Positions 51,493 to 59,974 of a stretch of DNA of 64,000 nt are shown here, piece after piece. Each line of letters starts with the position of its first letter. Position 1 is the first letter of the stretch. The translations under genes and the position numbers were made by a program. Where the stretch lies: NCBI GenBank assembly GCA_041665525.1, contig JBAYIS010000001.1, positions 186,001 to 250,000 on the forward strand. Direction: 5' to 3'. The notes under the pieces are model-generated. The model was not told where the DNA came from. It did not search any database and saw nothing but the letters and a program-made list of their open reading frames with translations. Origin of the DNA: UBA8401 sp041665525. Lineage in GTDB: Bacteria; Bacteroidota; Ignavibacteria; UBA10030; UBA8401.

Positions 51493-52830
51493 ATGGCAAC
51501 ATCCACTTTCAAGATCCTCGTTTCAATCCTCCTTATTCTTTTGGTGACAACAGTTTCCTTTGTTCCCGCATTGTTCAATGGATGGACAACGTGGGACGAT
51601 GATGTCTATGTCGTCGACAATCCTTCCGTGCAGCAAATATCCGCAGAGAGCCTTGAGAGAGTTTTTACCACACCGGTTAATGGATCGTATCTTCCGTTAT
51701 CGATGATCTCTTATATGATCGATTATCAAATCGGTGGATTCGATCCGAAAGTCTTTCATGCTACGAACGTCCTGTTCCACATCCTAAATTCCTGTTTGAT
51801 GTTTTTTCTTATGTATCAATTAACAGGCAGCGTTCTAGCTTCGCTTGTCGGGGGACTACTGTTTGGTATTCACCCGATGCGCGTGGAATCTGTTGCATGG
51901 ATATCGGCCAGGAAAGATGTTCTCTCCATGTTTTTCTTCCTGCTTTCATCAATCTCCTACCTTCGCTATATCAGAGTCAAAAAACAATCATGGCTGACGG
52001 CGGCATTTATTCTTTTTGTCTGTGCAATTTTGTCCAAGATTATCGTTCTGACATTTCCGCTGATCTTGCTGTTGTATGATTTTTTAAAGAAAAGAAAAGT
52101 CGATCCGGGAATTGTGATGGAGAAAATCCCATTTGCACTTGTCGCAGCGGCTTTTTCAGTGATCGGATTAATCGGCCAACAAAGTGTCGATGCTGTGAAA
52201 CGCTCGGCCAGCATTCTGGAAAACGGGATTGTATCGCTGCACGGGATTATTTTCTACATCGAAAAGTTCTTTTTGCCTATAAAACTTTCCCATCTGTATC
52301 CATACCCGTCAGATCTTCCGTTACAGTTCATCGTGTATGCATTCATTGCAATTGTTGCTTTGATCGCACTGTGGAAATACCGCCGGAATCAAATTCTACT
52401 CTTTGGAATTTTGTTTTTTATTGTCTCACTTCTGCCGGTGCTGCAATTTGTCCGTTTCAGTCAGATTTTCGCTGCGGACCGATTTACATATTTTGCTTAC
52501 ATCGGATTGTTTTATATCGCTGGAATGTATTCTGCTAAAGCGTGGGATTCGGGAAAGCGGCGAATGGTCATTACATTTCTGATAATCATTACGGCAGCGT
52601 GTTCGTATCTCACGTGGGAAAGATGCGAAGTGTGGAAGGACAGCAACACCCTGTGGAAGGATATGTTATCCAAGTATCCCGAAGCGATAAGTGAAAACAG
52701 TGTGCGGAAAGGACAATACTTATTTCCGATCCAGCCAGTCCAGCAGACCTGTGATAAACGTGAGAGGATGCGGTGGACATCCGGGAATAAACAAATCGAC
52801 CGGGTGATCAGTAATGAACTGGCGGTTTAA
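51493..52830 (+). CDS. TMTC/GT-C-like membrane protein, truncated at its C-terminus
   Basis: This 445-residue frame has about nine to ten transmembrane helices and the opening WTTWDDDVYVVDNP (two acidic residues typical of GT-C glycosyltransferases), PLSMISYMIDY, HPMRVESVAWISARKD and WKDSNTLWKDMLSKYPEAI. Family members continue after this point into TPR repeats, usually to 600-700 residues. Here the family match stops near residue 400 (about 52,690) and the last 45 residues are read antisense through the end of the hydrogenase-like gene. It is probably a remnant, or may still act as a TPR-less enzyme. Confidence 0.7.
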   Translation: MATSTFKILVSILLILLVTTVSFVPALFNGWTTWDDDVYVVDNPSVQQISAESLERVFTTPVNGSYLPLSMISYMIDYQIGGFDPKVFHATNVLFHILNSCLMFFLMYQLTGSVLASLVGGLLFGIHPMRVESVAWISARKDVLSMFFFLLSSISYLRYIRVKKQSWLTAAFILFVCAILSKIIVLTFPLILLLYDFLKKRKVDPGIVMEKIPFALVAAAFSVIGLIGQQSVDAVKRSASILENGIVSLHGIIFYIEKFFLPIKLSHLYPYPSDLPLQFIVYAFIAIVALIALWKYRRNQILLFGILFFIVSLLPVLQFVRFSQIFAADRFTYFAYIGLFYIAGMYSAKAWDSGKRRMVITFLIIITAACSYLTWERCEVWKDSNTLWKDMLSKYPEAISENSVRKGQYLFPIQPVQQTCDKRERMRWTSGNKQIDRVISNELAV

Positions 52831-53469
52831 TTCCGGTGAATCTTTGAAGATTCCGCCGGAAATAGCACATGCGCCGAAAAGGATGTTGATCTTTGGCGAC
52901 GGAACAGCGTCATAACAAAGGAATGTTGCTTCCGCCATCGCCTTTGGTAACGGACCGGTGAGAACGATACCGTCCGCATGACGCGGCGATGCGACAAATT
53001 CTATCCCAAACCTTCCCATATCAAAATTCACATTGCTCAATGCATTCAGTTCCAATTCGCATCCATTGCATCCTCCCGCAGATATTTGACGGAGTTTCAG
53101 CGACTTGCCGAAGTATTTCCGGATTTTTTCCGACGCGATTTCAGGAGTAATCCGTTTTTGAGTCCCGGTAACCACCAATTGCTCACGAGTACTGCATGCG
53201 AGATGATATTCATTGGTAAAATGGATCGCTTTTTCCGGGCACTGCTGTTCGCAAAGGGGGCAAAAGACACAGAGACCAAGGTCGATGGATAATGGTTCAA
53301 GTGAAATTGCATTTGTTGGACAAACCGTCTGACATTCCTTGCATCCGTCCGGACATTTCTCCGGGTGGAGTTCTGGCATGCCACGGAAGAGCGGAGGCAG
53401 CGATGCATGGTGGACATCGTGAACGATTGGGTCGCCCTGAAGGACTCGCAGTTGGATACTTTCAATCAT
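52720..53469 (-). CDS. Ferredoxin-NuoB-like fusion subunit of Ehr/Hyf-type complex
   Basis: This 249-residue protein joins two parts. Residues about 35-80 are a two-cluster ferredoxin (Cys39, 43, 46, 50 and Cys67, 70, 73, 77), as in HyfH/NuoI. Residues about 125-240 are the small subunit, like HyfI/NuoB, with the proximal cluster ligands Cys134, Cys137 (GGCNGCELE), Cys201 (GACAISGG) and Cys231 (PGCPPHP). It would pass electrons within a membrane-bound complex on the cytoplasmic side. It is the last gene of the operon and overlaps the convergent truncated TMTC gene by 111 nt. Confidence 0.9.
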   Translation of the reverse strand: MIESIQLRVLQGDPIVHDVHHASLPPLFRGMPELHPEKCPDGCKECQTVCPTNAISLEPLSIDLGLCVFCPLCEQQCPEKAIHFTNEYHLACSTREQLVVTGTQKRITPEIASEKIRKYFGKSLKLRQISAGGCNGCELELNALSNVNFDMGRFGIEFVASPRHADGIVLTGPLPKAMAEATFLCYDAVPSPKINILFGACAISGGIFKDSPELNRQFITDHPVDLFIPGCPPHPLTFITGLLDWLDRK

Positions 53470-53481
53470 AAGAATACCTTG

Positions 53482-54963
53482 TTATAGATCATGTCCGGAA
53501 TATGAGAGATCAAAACTTTTGTTACACAGCGGGAAATCGGAAATAGCTTCGCTTCTGAGCGCCAGTCCCAGACCGTACCAATTATGGAATGATGGATCCT
53601 TAATTTTATACCGTTTCCAATCCCCGCGTTCGTCCGTGAATGCGCTATGGACAATCTCACCGCGCCAACCTTCAACGATTGAGATCACTCCGCTCTCTTT
53701 AGCCCGCGGCTGCAGTTCATTAAAAATCGGTCCCGACGGCAGATTTTCCAGTTGCTCAAATATGAAACGGATGGACTCGTCGATCTCCAACGATCGAATG
53801 CGCGCCCGCGCAAACACATCGCCGGTGGACAGCGTGATTAACGGTAGGGGTGAATACCGGTAAGCGCCGTATGGAAACTGGCTGCGAGTATCAAGTTCGA
53901 TTCCGCTAGCGCGGGCAGCCGGACCAACCATGCCGATGGATTTTGCCCACTCGCCGCTGACCGTTCCCGTATGGTCTAACCTGGCCAGCACACTGGTTGC
54001 ATCAAACATAACAGTATTGATCGTTGAAACATCTTTTTGAACGAGTGAAAGGTTTTTTTTCAATTGTTCCAGAGCGGAATCGGAAAGATCAAACCGGACT
54101 CCTCCCGGGACGATAAAACCGCGTCCGAATCGTGATCCGCACAAAAGTGCAGAACTGTTGATCACCATTGTCCGCAATCTTCCGTAGGAGGCGGAACCGA
54201 TCGCATATCCAACATCATTGGCGATTCCCCCCAATCCTGCAAGGTGCATGGCGATACGCTCCAATTCTTCCGCAATCGAACGAAGGGATTGTGTCCGCAA
54301 ACTGATAGTTGCACGGGACAATGATTCGACTGCCATTGCATAAGCAATGGAGTGGCCGATGGTTGTATCACCGGTAATGGATTCACACAAAATACTCTGT
54401 TGATTGGGGGATGCTGTCAACATCATTTTTTCGATGCCGCGATGCTGATATCCCAGATTGATCTCCAGATGATACACCAGTTCGCCGTGACATTGAAAAC
54501 GGAAATGTCCCGGTTCAATCACGCCGGCGTGAATCGGTCCAACGGCAACTTCATGAACTTCCTCACCCTCCATTCGATACATTGAATACGGTTGATCATC
54601 CAGTACCACAGTCTGTTTCCTGACAGGCCGCAGCCAAGGATGTCCTTCCGGAATGATATGGTGGTTCTCAGCCAGTTCACATTCAAAGTAGTGTGTTTGA
54701 TGATGTACACCGGCAAGGCTGTTGAATTTTCTCTGTGCTGCGGAAAATTTCGTTCCAATCAGATGTAATGATGAGGTTGACGGATTACTGAGCAAGGCAA
54801 TCACGGTAGTATCCGGCTGCGACGACTCAAGACCGAACAAACCGATCATTCGTGCATGCGTCAGCATTGCATCCCGCAGCGTTCCCTCAAATTCCTGAAC
54901 GGAGACGATCGGAATATCCTTGATACGAAAGGGTTGATGATTTTGTGCATTCAATGTCTTCAT
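53482..54963 (-). CDS. NuoCD/HyfG-like large subunit lacking nickel ligands (Ehr-type)
   Basis: This 493-residue protein has a NuoC-like N-terminal part (about 15-125) and a NuoD/HyfG-like body (GELVYHLEINLGYQHRGIE). Where group 4 [NiFe] hydrogenases have an N-terminal CxxC there is ILCESITGDTTIGH (Cys193 alone), and the C-terminal DPCxxC is replaced by DFPLCNKSFDLSYSG, with one Cys. So neither nickel-binding pair is present and hydrogen chemistry is not expected. This matches energy-converting-hydrogenase-related (Ehr) complexes. It overlaps the HyfF-like gene by 4 nt. Confidence 0.9.
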   Translation of the reverse strand: MKTLNAQNHQPFRIKDIPIVSVQEFEGTLRDAMLTHARMIGLFGLESSQPDTTVIALLSNPSTSSLHLIGTKFSAAQRKFNSLAGVHHQTHYFECELAENHHIIPEGHPWLRPVRKQTVVLDDQPYSMYRMEGEEVHEVAVGPIHAGVIEPGHFRFQCHGELVYHLEINLGYQHRGIEKMMLTASPNQQSILCESITGDTTIGHSIAYAMAVESLSRATISLRTQSLRSIAEELERIAMHLAGLGGIANDVGYAIGSASYGRLRTMVINSSALLCGSRFGRGFIVPGGVRFDLSDSALEQLKKNLSLVQKDVSTINTVMFDATSVLARLDHTGTVSGEWAKSIGMVGPAARASGIELDTRSQFPYGAYRYSPLPLITLSTGDVFARARIRSLEIDESIRFIFEQLENLPSGPIFNELQPRAKESGVISIVEGWRGEIVHSAFTDERGDWKRYKIKDPSFHNWYGLGLALRSEAISDFPLCNKSFDLSYSGHDL

Positions 54964-56408
54964 AATGTGATTCCAAAATCCTTTGAGATTTGTATGACGG
55001 TGTCGTACAGTTGTGCCGGCATGAACAATCCCAGCACAATCAACAGAAGAAGCAATGTGAATGATGCAGCATGGACAATATCGAATTTTTCCACTGCAAG
55101 CGGTTTATGGTTCTTCGGAGGTGCAGTATAGAGCATCTGAAAAACTGTTTTGCTCATCCCAACGAAGATGAAAAAGAGGAAAAACAGTACTGCAGCCAGC
55201 AGTAACGGTTTTGTCATCAATCCCTGAAAGATCAACAGTTCGCTGAAGAAAATGCCAAACGGCGGCATCGCAATAATGGCGAAGAAACCGAAAAGGAAAA
55301 GCCAACCGGTCCACGGCATGGTATTAAGCACATCCCAAACGGAGGTAACATCGCGTGACCGGTAGGTACGATGAATATTGCCGGCATTCAGGAAAAGAAC
55401 GACTTTGGTCAATGAATTATAAACCACATGTAGCATTGCTCCAACAAACGCAATACCCCCGGTACCGATGCCAAGCGTGATGAGACCGAGGTGTTCCACA
55501 CTGGAATAGGCGAGCATACGCTTGTAATTGACCACTTTGAACATGAAGACAAAAGCGACAAAGAGAGAGAACATGCCGCCAATGATCATGATCGTGCGGG
55601 CAAAATCCGCAGTAGCAGTGGGTATCATAATTTGATACACTCGCAGCAAACCAAGCAATGCCGTTCCCCGCAAAGAACCGGACATTAAAGCTGCCGCCGG
55701 ACTTGGCGCGTTGCTCGTTGCATCGATATCGCCGGGATGCATCGGCGCTATGCCGATCTTAGTGCTGAGTCCGACAAAGACGAAAATGAAACTTGCTTTT
55801 AGCCAGATCGGATTCAGGTGTGTGGCATAATGAGAGTAGGAAGAGATCAACAGTTGATGCCCCGAGAGAACGGTGCCGCTTGCAGAGAGAGAAAGAAAGA
55901 GGAATCCGATGAATGCAAATGCGATACCGACCGAGACCAGGAAGAGATATTTCCACATCGCTTCCAGAGATTCCTCGTCCCGGTAATAATAGACCAGCGG
56001 TGCAACGCTGAGTGTTGTTGCTTCCGATGCAACCCAGAACAAACCGAGGTGGTTGCTGATCAGTGCCAGCGTATTGGCGAAGAGATACAAATTCAGCATC
56101 ATAAAATAGAGCAGCTTGCTCTTTTCTTCGTTCACCAGAGCCGGGCGGTTGAGATAGGAATACGAAACGAGCACTACCCAGAAATACACGTGGGAGAGAA
56201 CAAGCAGGAATAATCTGCTCAATGCATCATAACGGATGAATTCATTTTCTTCAGGCCGAACCATCCCGGTGAAAATTGCATACGATACTGCCAGATGCAG
56301 AATTGCGATGACAAGAGAAACGGAAAACTGCACCAGTCTGTTCTTCACGAGATAGTTAATTGCAACACCTGCCAGTGGAAGTCCGGCGATAAAAAATAGT
56401 TCAGTCAT
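54960..56408 (-). CDS. HyfF-like antiporter-type membrane subunit
   Basis: This 482-residue protein has about 14 transmembrane helices of the Mrp-antiporter/NuoN-M family. The key charged residues are present: Glu in WVASEATTL (helix 5) and Lys in GLSTKIGIAPMHPGDID (helix 7), with YKRMLAYSSVEHLGL afterwards. It should form one proton- or sodium-translocating channel in the membrane arm. Its start shares a base with the stop of the HyfE-like gene, so they are tightly coupled. Confidence 0.9.
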   Translation of the reverse strand: MTELFFIAGLPLAGVAINYLVKNRLVQFSVSLVIAILHLAVSYAIFTGMVRPEENEFIRYDALSRLFLLVLSHVYFWVVLVSYSYLNRPALVNEEKSKLLYFMMLNLYLFANTLALISNHLGLFWVASEATTLSVAPLVYYYRDEESLEAMWKYLFLVSVGIAFAFIGFLFLSLSASGTVLSGHQLLISSYSHYATHLNPIWLKASFIFVFVGLSTKIGIAPMHPGDIDATSNAPSPAAALMSGSLRGTALLGLLRVYQIMIPTATADFARTIMIIGGMFSLFVAFVFMFKVVNYKRMLAYSSVEHLGLITLGIGTGGIAFVGAMLHVVYNSLTKVVLFLNAGNIHRTYRSRDVTSVWDVLNTMPWTGWLFLFGFFAIIAMPPFGIFFSELLIFQGLMTKPLLLAAVLFFLFFIFVGMSKTVFQMLYTAPPKNHKPLAVEKFDIVHAASFTLLLLLIVLGLFMPAQLYDTVIQISKDFGITL

Positions 56409-57040
56409 TAATCTTTTAACCTCCCAAGGACGGACACGTCTTGTTTTGCGAAAGTAGAACTGATCTTGTTAATCGCGATCCCCATCAGGAAAACCACCAC
56501 AAAGACATCCAACATTGCGCCGAGTTCCACCAGCGTCGGCATTTCTGCCGCCACGGATGTTCCGAACAGGAAAATACCGTTCTCCAGGATGAGGAAGCCG
56601 ACAACGTGTACAATCAGTTTCTTTCTGAAAATGATTAAGTAAATACCGGTAATCATCGCCGAAAAAGCCGACGCAAACGGTATCGGTTCAATCGGTGTGA
56701 AACCGGAAAGAACGTGCGATGCAACGAAGATCGCCGAAAGCGATGCGACCGTCAACAATAAGAAATTGAACGGCTGTATGCTCGGCTCCACGATCCGTTT
56801 CACATCCAGCTCGATCACAATCTTGTCGATAAAGCGGGGTATGACGATTGTCTTAATGATGAATGACATCACCGGAATGATAAGGATATGTACTGACAGA
56901 TGATCGATGAATGGGAATATCATAATCACCGAGAGCAAGACTCCCTGCATGCGAAGGATCGAAACATACGTCTTGATCCGTGATGTCACGACAAGATACA
57001 GGAGTGTGAGACAAAAAAGAATGCTAAGGACATTTTCCAT
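56408..57040 (-). CDS. HyfE-like membrane subunit
   Basis: This 210-residue protein has about six to seven transmembrane helices and the HyfE/NuoK-type signature GFLILENGIFLFG, ELGAMLDVFVVVFLMG and INKI. The membrane-embedded Glu in LENG is the residue linked to ion transfer in this family. It sits 12 nt after the HyfC-like gene. Confidence 0.9.
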   Translation of the reverse strand: MENVLSILFCLTLLYLVVTSRIKTYVSILRMQGVLLSVIMIFPFIDHLSVHILIIPVMSFIIKTIVIPRFIDKIVIELDVKRIVEPSIQPFNFLLLTVASLSAIFVASHVLSGFTPIEPIPFASAFSAMITGIYLIIFRKKLIVHVVGFLILENGIFLFGTSVAAEMPTLVELGAMLDVFVVVFLMGIAINKISSTFAKQDVSVLGRLKD

Positions 57041-57052
57041 ATGAATCTCTTG

Positions 57053-57982
57053 TTAGTGACGAACGAATGTGTAGATAAGTAAGTTCAATATGCCAATGGC
57101 GGTGGCAAATAACAGGTACTGCGGAATAACTTTCATTTTAAACCGTGCGATCATTGTTTCAACCCATGCCACCACGGAAGAAAGCAGCACCAGGACGATC
57201 AGGAAAACCGAAAATCCAATCCAGTGATTCTGCATGCTAAACGGATTGAAGAAGGATGCTTCATAGACCGCATACACCATCAGTTTGATATAACTGGAAT
57301 ATTGATACAGAAACAAATCGATGCCGGAATTATCGAGGATCATCACCTCGTGGATCATGGTCAGTTCCAGGTGCGTCGTCGGATCGTCCACCGGCATTCG
57401 GGAACATTCCGTGACCATCAAAAAGAATGCGGAAATAGAACTGACGATGATAAACACAATCGATGTCGGATTATCAAGATGGATGGAATGATAGATGTCG
57501 TAGATCGACGTGTATCCGGTGATGAATGCCAGACTTCCGAGCGTAAAAAAGTAAATCGGTTCCGCAAACACTGCGAAGGTTGCTTCCCGGGCGGCACCCA
57601 TTCCTTCAAATGAACTGCCGATATCCATCGCACCAAGGATTTGGAAGAATCTTGCCAAACCAAGCAGATATGCGAAGACAATGATGTCTCCGTTGAAACT
57701 CAGCAGCGGACGAACGTATCCGATCGGCAGCATCAAACTGGAAATGAGGATAGCAGAAAACGACACGACCGGTGCCAGTCTGCTGACAAACGATGCAGTG
57801 GTGGCATAGATCGTTTCTTTCCGGCTTAACCGAAGTAGTTCGTAATATGGTTGCCAGACCGGTGCACCGATCCTGCCGGTTAATAAGGCTTTTTGTTTGT
57901 TGATCAGCCCGACCAGCAGCGGAGATACGCCGATGATGAAGAAAAAGGGAAGAAGTCCCTGAAAACTTAGAAGTATGTCCAT
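57053..57982 (-). CDS. HyfC/NuoH-like membrane subunit
   Basis: This 309-residue protein has about eight transmembrane helices and the NuoH/HycD loops that contact the redox module: TGRIGAPVWQPYYELLRL, EGMGAAREATFAVFAEP and ECSRMPVDDPTTHLELTMI (quoted separately). It links the peripheral arm to the ion-pumping arm and shapes the quinone-like pocket. Its start lies within the end of the third NuoL-like gene (16-nt overlap). Confidence 0.93.
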   Translation of the reverse strand: MDILLSFQGLLPFFFIIGVSPLLVGLINKQKALLTGRIGAPVWQPYYELLRLSRKETIYATTASFVSRLAPVVSFSAILISSLMLPIGYVRPLLSFNGDIIVFAYLLGLARFFQILGAMDIGSSFEGMGAAREATFAVFAEPIYFFTLGSLAFITGYTSIYDIYHSIHLDNPTSIVFIIVSSISAFFLMVTECSRMPVDDPTTHLELTMIHEVMILDNSGIDLFLYQYSSYIKLMVYAVYEASFFNPFSMQNHWIGFSVFLIVLVLLSSVVAWVETMIARFKMKVIPQYLLFATAIGILNLLIYTFVRH

Positions 57983-59937
57983 ACGATTGCAATCCCGCCG
58001 TACAGTAGTACGACAATTAACATATATAAGATATAGTACCGGATATCGGTCCGGCTTAAAAATTCTACTGTATTAATTTTTGAAAGAATGTAAGAGTATA
58101 ACGGCGCAACGAACTTTACGTCAGAAAAATCCTGTGCATGTGAACTAAAGTGCGACCGGACAGGGAAAATCGATCTTGGCGGTACAACATGCTTTTCCCG
58201 ATGCAGCATTGCAGAAGCGATATTGTTGATCTCATCAGCGTAAGACGAAGCGGTGTACTGCATCCGGGCAGTCTGCAGCGGATATCCGCATCCCCAGGCG
58301 GGAGCGACGCGCTGCCAGGCGTTCACTTTTTTCCAGACGATGATGGAACCGATGGTAACCAAAACGCTGGCAAACACCAGAGTGATTACGTCCCATTGAG
58401 CGAACATGGAGAACGGTTGGACAATTATCCCCCAGCGATTATAGGTAATGACGGTAGAAATCACTCCAAGAACCGATTGTGGATACACTCCGAACAGGAT
58501 GCACAGTATTGCGAGCATACCCAGGGAGAGATAGTCTGTAACTGAAACGTTGAACTGATGATTTCCTTTCCGTGCCGTACCAAGGAACATCACACTATTG
58601 ATCTTTGTGAAACACGCCAACGCTAATCCTCCGACGAATGCCAAACCAACAGACATCAACAACATAAAAAGAGGAAAATATTCACCGAGGAGCGACGCTG
58701 TTTCAAAAAATCCTTTGTAGATCAAAAATTCGGACATGAAACCATTCAACGGAGGAATACCGCTGATAGCGATGGACCCCGTCAGAAAAAGGGCAACGAA
58801 GAACGGTGCGCGATGGACAATGCCGCCCATTAATTCAATATCTCGCGTATGATAATTTTGATAAATAGTCCCGGTGCCGAGGAAAAGTAAACTTTTAAAG
58901 ATTGCATGGTTAAACGTATGGAAAAGTGCACCTCCGAATCCGAGCCAAATCAACGATTGCGCAGAATAGGATATGCCGATAACACCCAAACCGATGCCGA
59001 TACCGATGATTCCGATATTCTCGATGGAATGATAAGCGAGTAGTTTTTTGATATCGTGTTGCGCCAGCGCGTACCATACTCCGAAGATAGCACTGAAGAG
59101 GCTCGCTGCAAGAATCATCAGACCCATCCACGCAGGAAGAGGGGAACAAAATTCTATCAGTCGAAATATCCCATAGATCCCTGTCTTGATCACAATACCG
59201 GAGAGGAAAGCGCTCAGTACTGTCGGTGCGATGGGATGAGCCCACGGCAGCCAGAAATGGAACGGCATAAATCCCGCTTTAATCCCGAAGGCTGTAAACC
59301 CGAACAGGCATGCAATATAGAACATCCAACCATTGTCTGTAGTAAAGTGAAAATCGGTAAAATACCAACTCCCCGAATGCCGTTGGAGGATGAAAAAAAA
59401 TATGTACAACACGAATGTGGCGGCGTGGGTCGTACAGAAATATATGAAACTCCCTTTTTGGACTTCCGGTTTTTCCTTCTCCAACAGCATTCCAAGATAG
59501 GCCATCAACGTCATCAATTCCCAGAAGATGAGAAAGGCAATTGCATGATTTGCGAGAACCAGCAATTGCGTCGACAGCAGCAGCATCGAAAAGATTGCAA
59601 GGTAAGCACGGACCGGCATACCCCGTTGCAAATAACGCTGAATGTACGTTCGGGTGGAGAGAACGATCGGAATTGAGACTGTTGCGATAACAAGCAAGAA
59701 ATACAGCCCGAGTCCGTCAGCACGGAAAAACTTCTCCCATTGTGGTATATCAGAAATAACCGAAAGTATTTTCGGAAGTATAAGAATGCGATTGACGGCA
59801 AAAATGAGCATTAAGGACAATCCCACAATGAGAACAGCAGTGTATATTGATAATGCCCGCAGTATCGGTCGTACGGTTACTGCGATTATCGAACCGGCAA
59901 AAAAGAGAACGCATCCTATGATGAAGAAATAGTCCAC
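57967..59937 (-). CDS. NuoL/HyfB-like antiporter-type subunit, copy 3
   Basis: I place the start at GTG 59937 (656 residues) because the paralogue next to it starts at the same aligned place (VD..F.IGC); a TTG at 60018 is in frame. It has about 16 transmembrane helices, Glu in FWELMTLMAYLGM (helix 5), Lys in GIKAGFMPFHFW (helix 7), LLAYHSIENIGIIG and the HyfB-type tail WGCGYPLQTARMQY. It is very like copy 2: over the segment around PPLNGFMSEFLIYKGF roughly three quarters of residues agree by eye. It should add one ion channel to the complex. Confidence 0.9.
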   Translation of the reverse strand: MDYFFIIGCVLFFAGSIIAVTVRPILRALSIYTAVLIVGLSLMLIFAVNRILILPKILSVISDIPQWEKFFRADGLGLYFLLVIATVSIPIVLSTRTYIQRYLQRGMPVRAYLAIFSMLLLSTQLLVLANHAIAFLIFWELMTLMAYLGMLLEKEKPEVQKGSFIYFCTTHAATFVLYIFFFILQRHSGSWYFTDFHFTTDNGWMFYIACLFGFTAFGIKAGFMPFHFWLPWAHPIAPTVLSAFLSGIVIKTGIYGIFRLIEFCSPLPAWMGLMILAASLFSAIFGVWYALAQHDIKKLLAYHSIENIGIIGIGIGLGVIGISYSAQSLIWLGFGGALFHTFNHAIFKSLLFLGTGTIYQNYHTRDIELMGGIVHRAPFFVALFLTGSIAISGIPPLNGFMSEFLIYKGFFETASLLGEYFPLFMLLMSVGLAFVGGLALACFTKINSVMFLGTARKGNHQFNVSVTDYLSLGMLAILCILFGVYPQSVLGVISTVITYNRWGIIVQPFSMFAQWDVITLVFASVLVTIGSIIVWKKVNAWQRVAPAWGCGYPLQTARMQYTASSYADEINNIASAMLHREKHVVPPRSIFPVRSHFSSHAQDFSDVKFVAPLYSYILSKINTVEFLSRTDIRYYILYMLIVVLLYGGIAIVWTYF

Positions 59938-59974
59938 GATTATTGGAGTAAATGACTCATGAAATTCTTTTCCA

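Noticed and set aside
53482..54963. True group 4 [NiFe] hydrogenase large subunit
   Set aside because: Both CxxC nickel-binding pairs are missing, so hydrogen activity is not supported.
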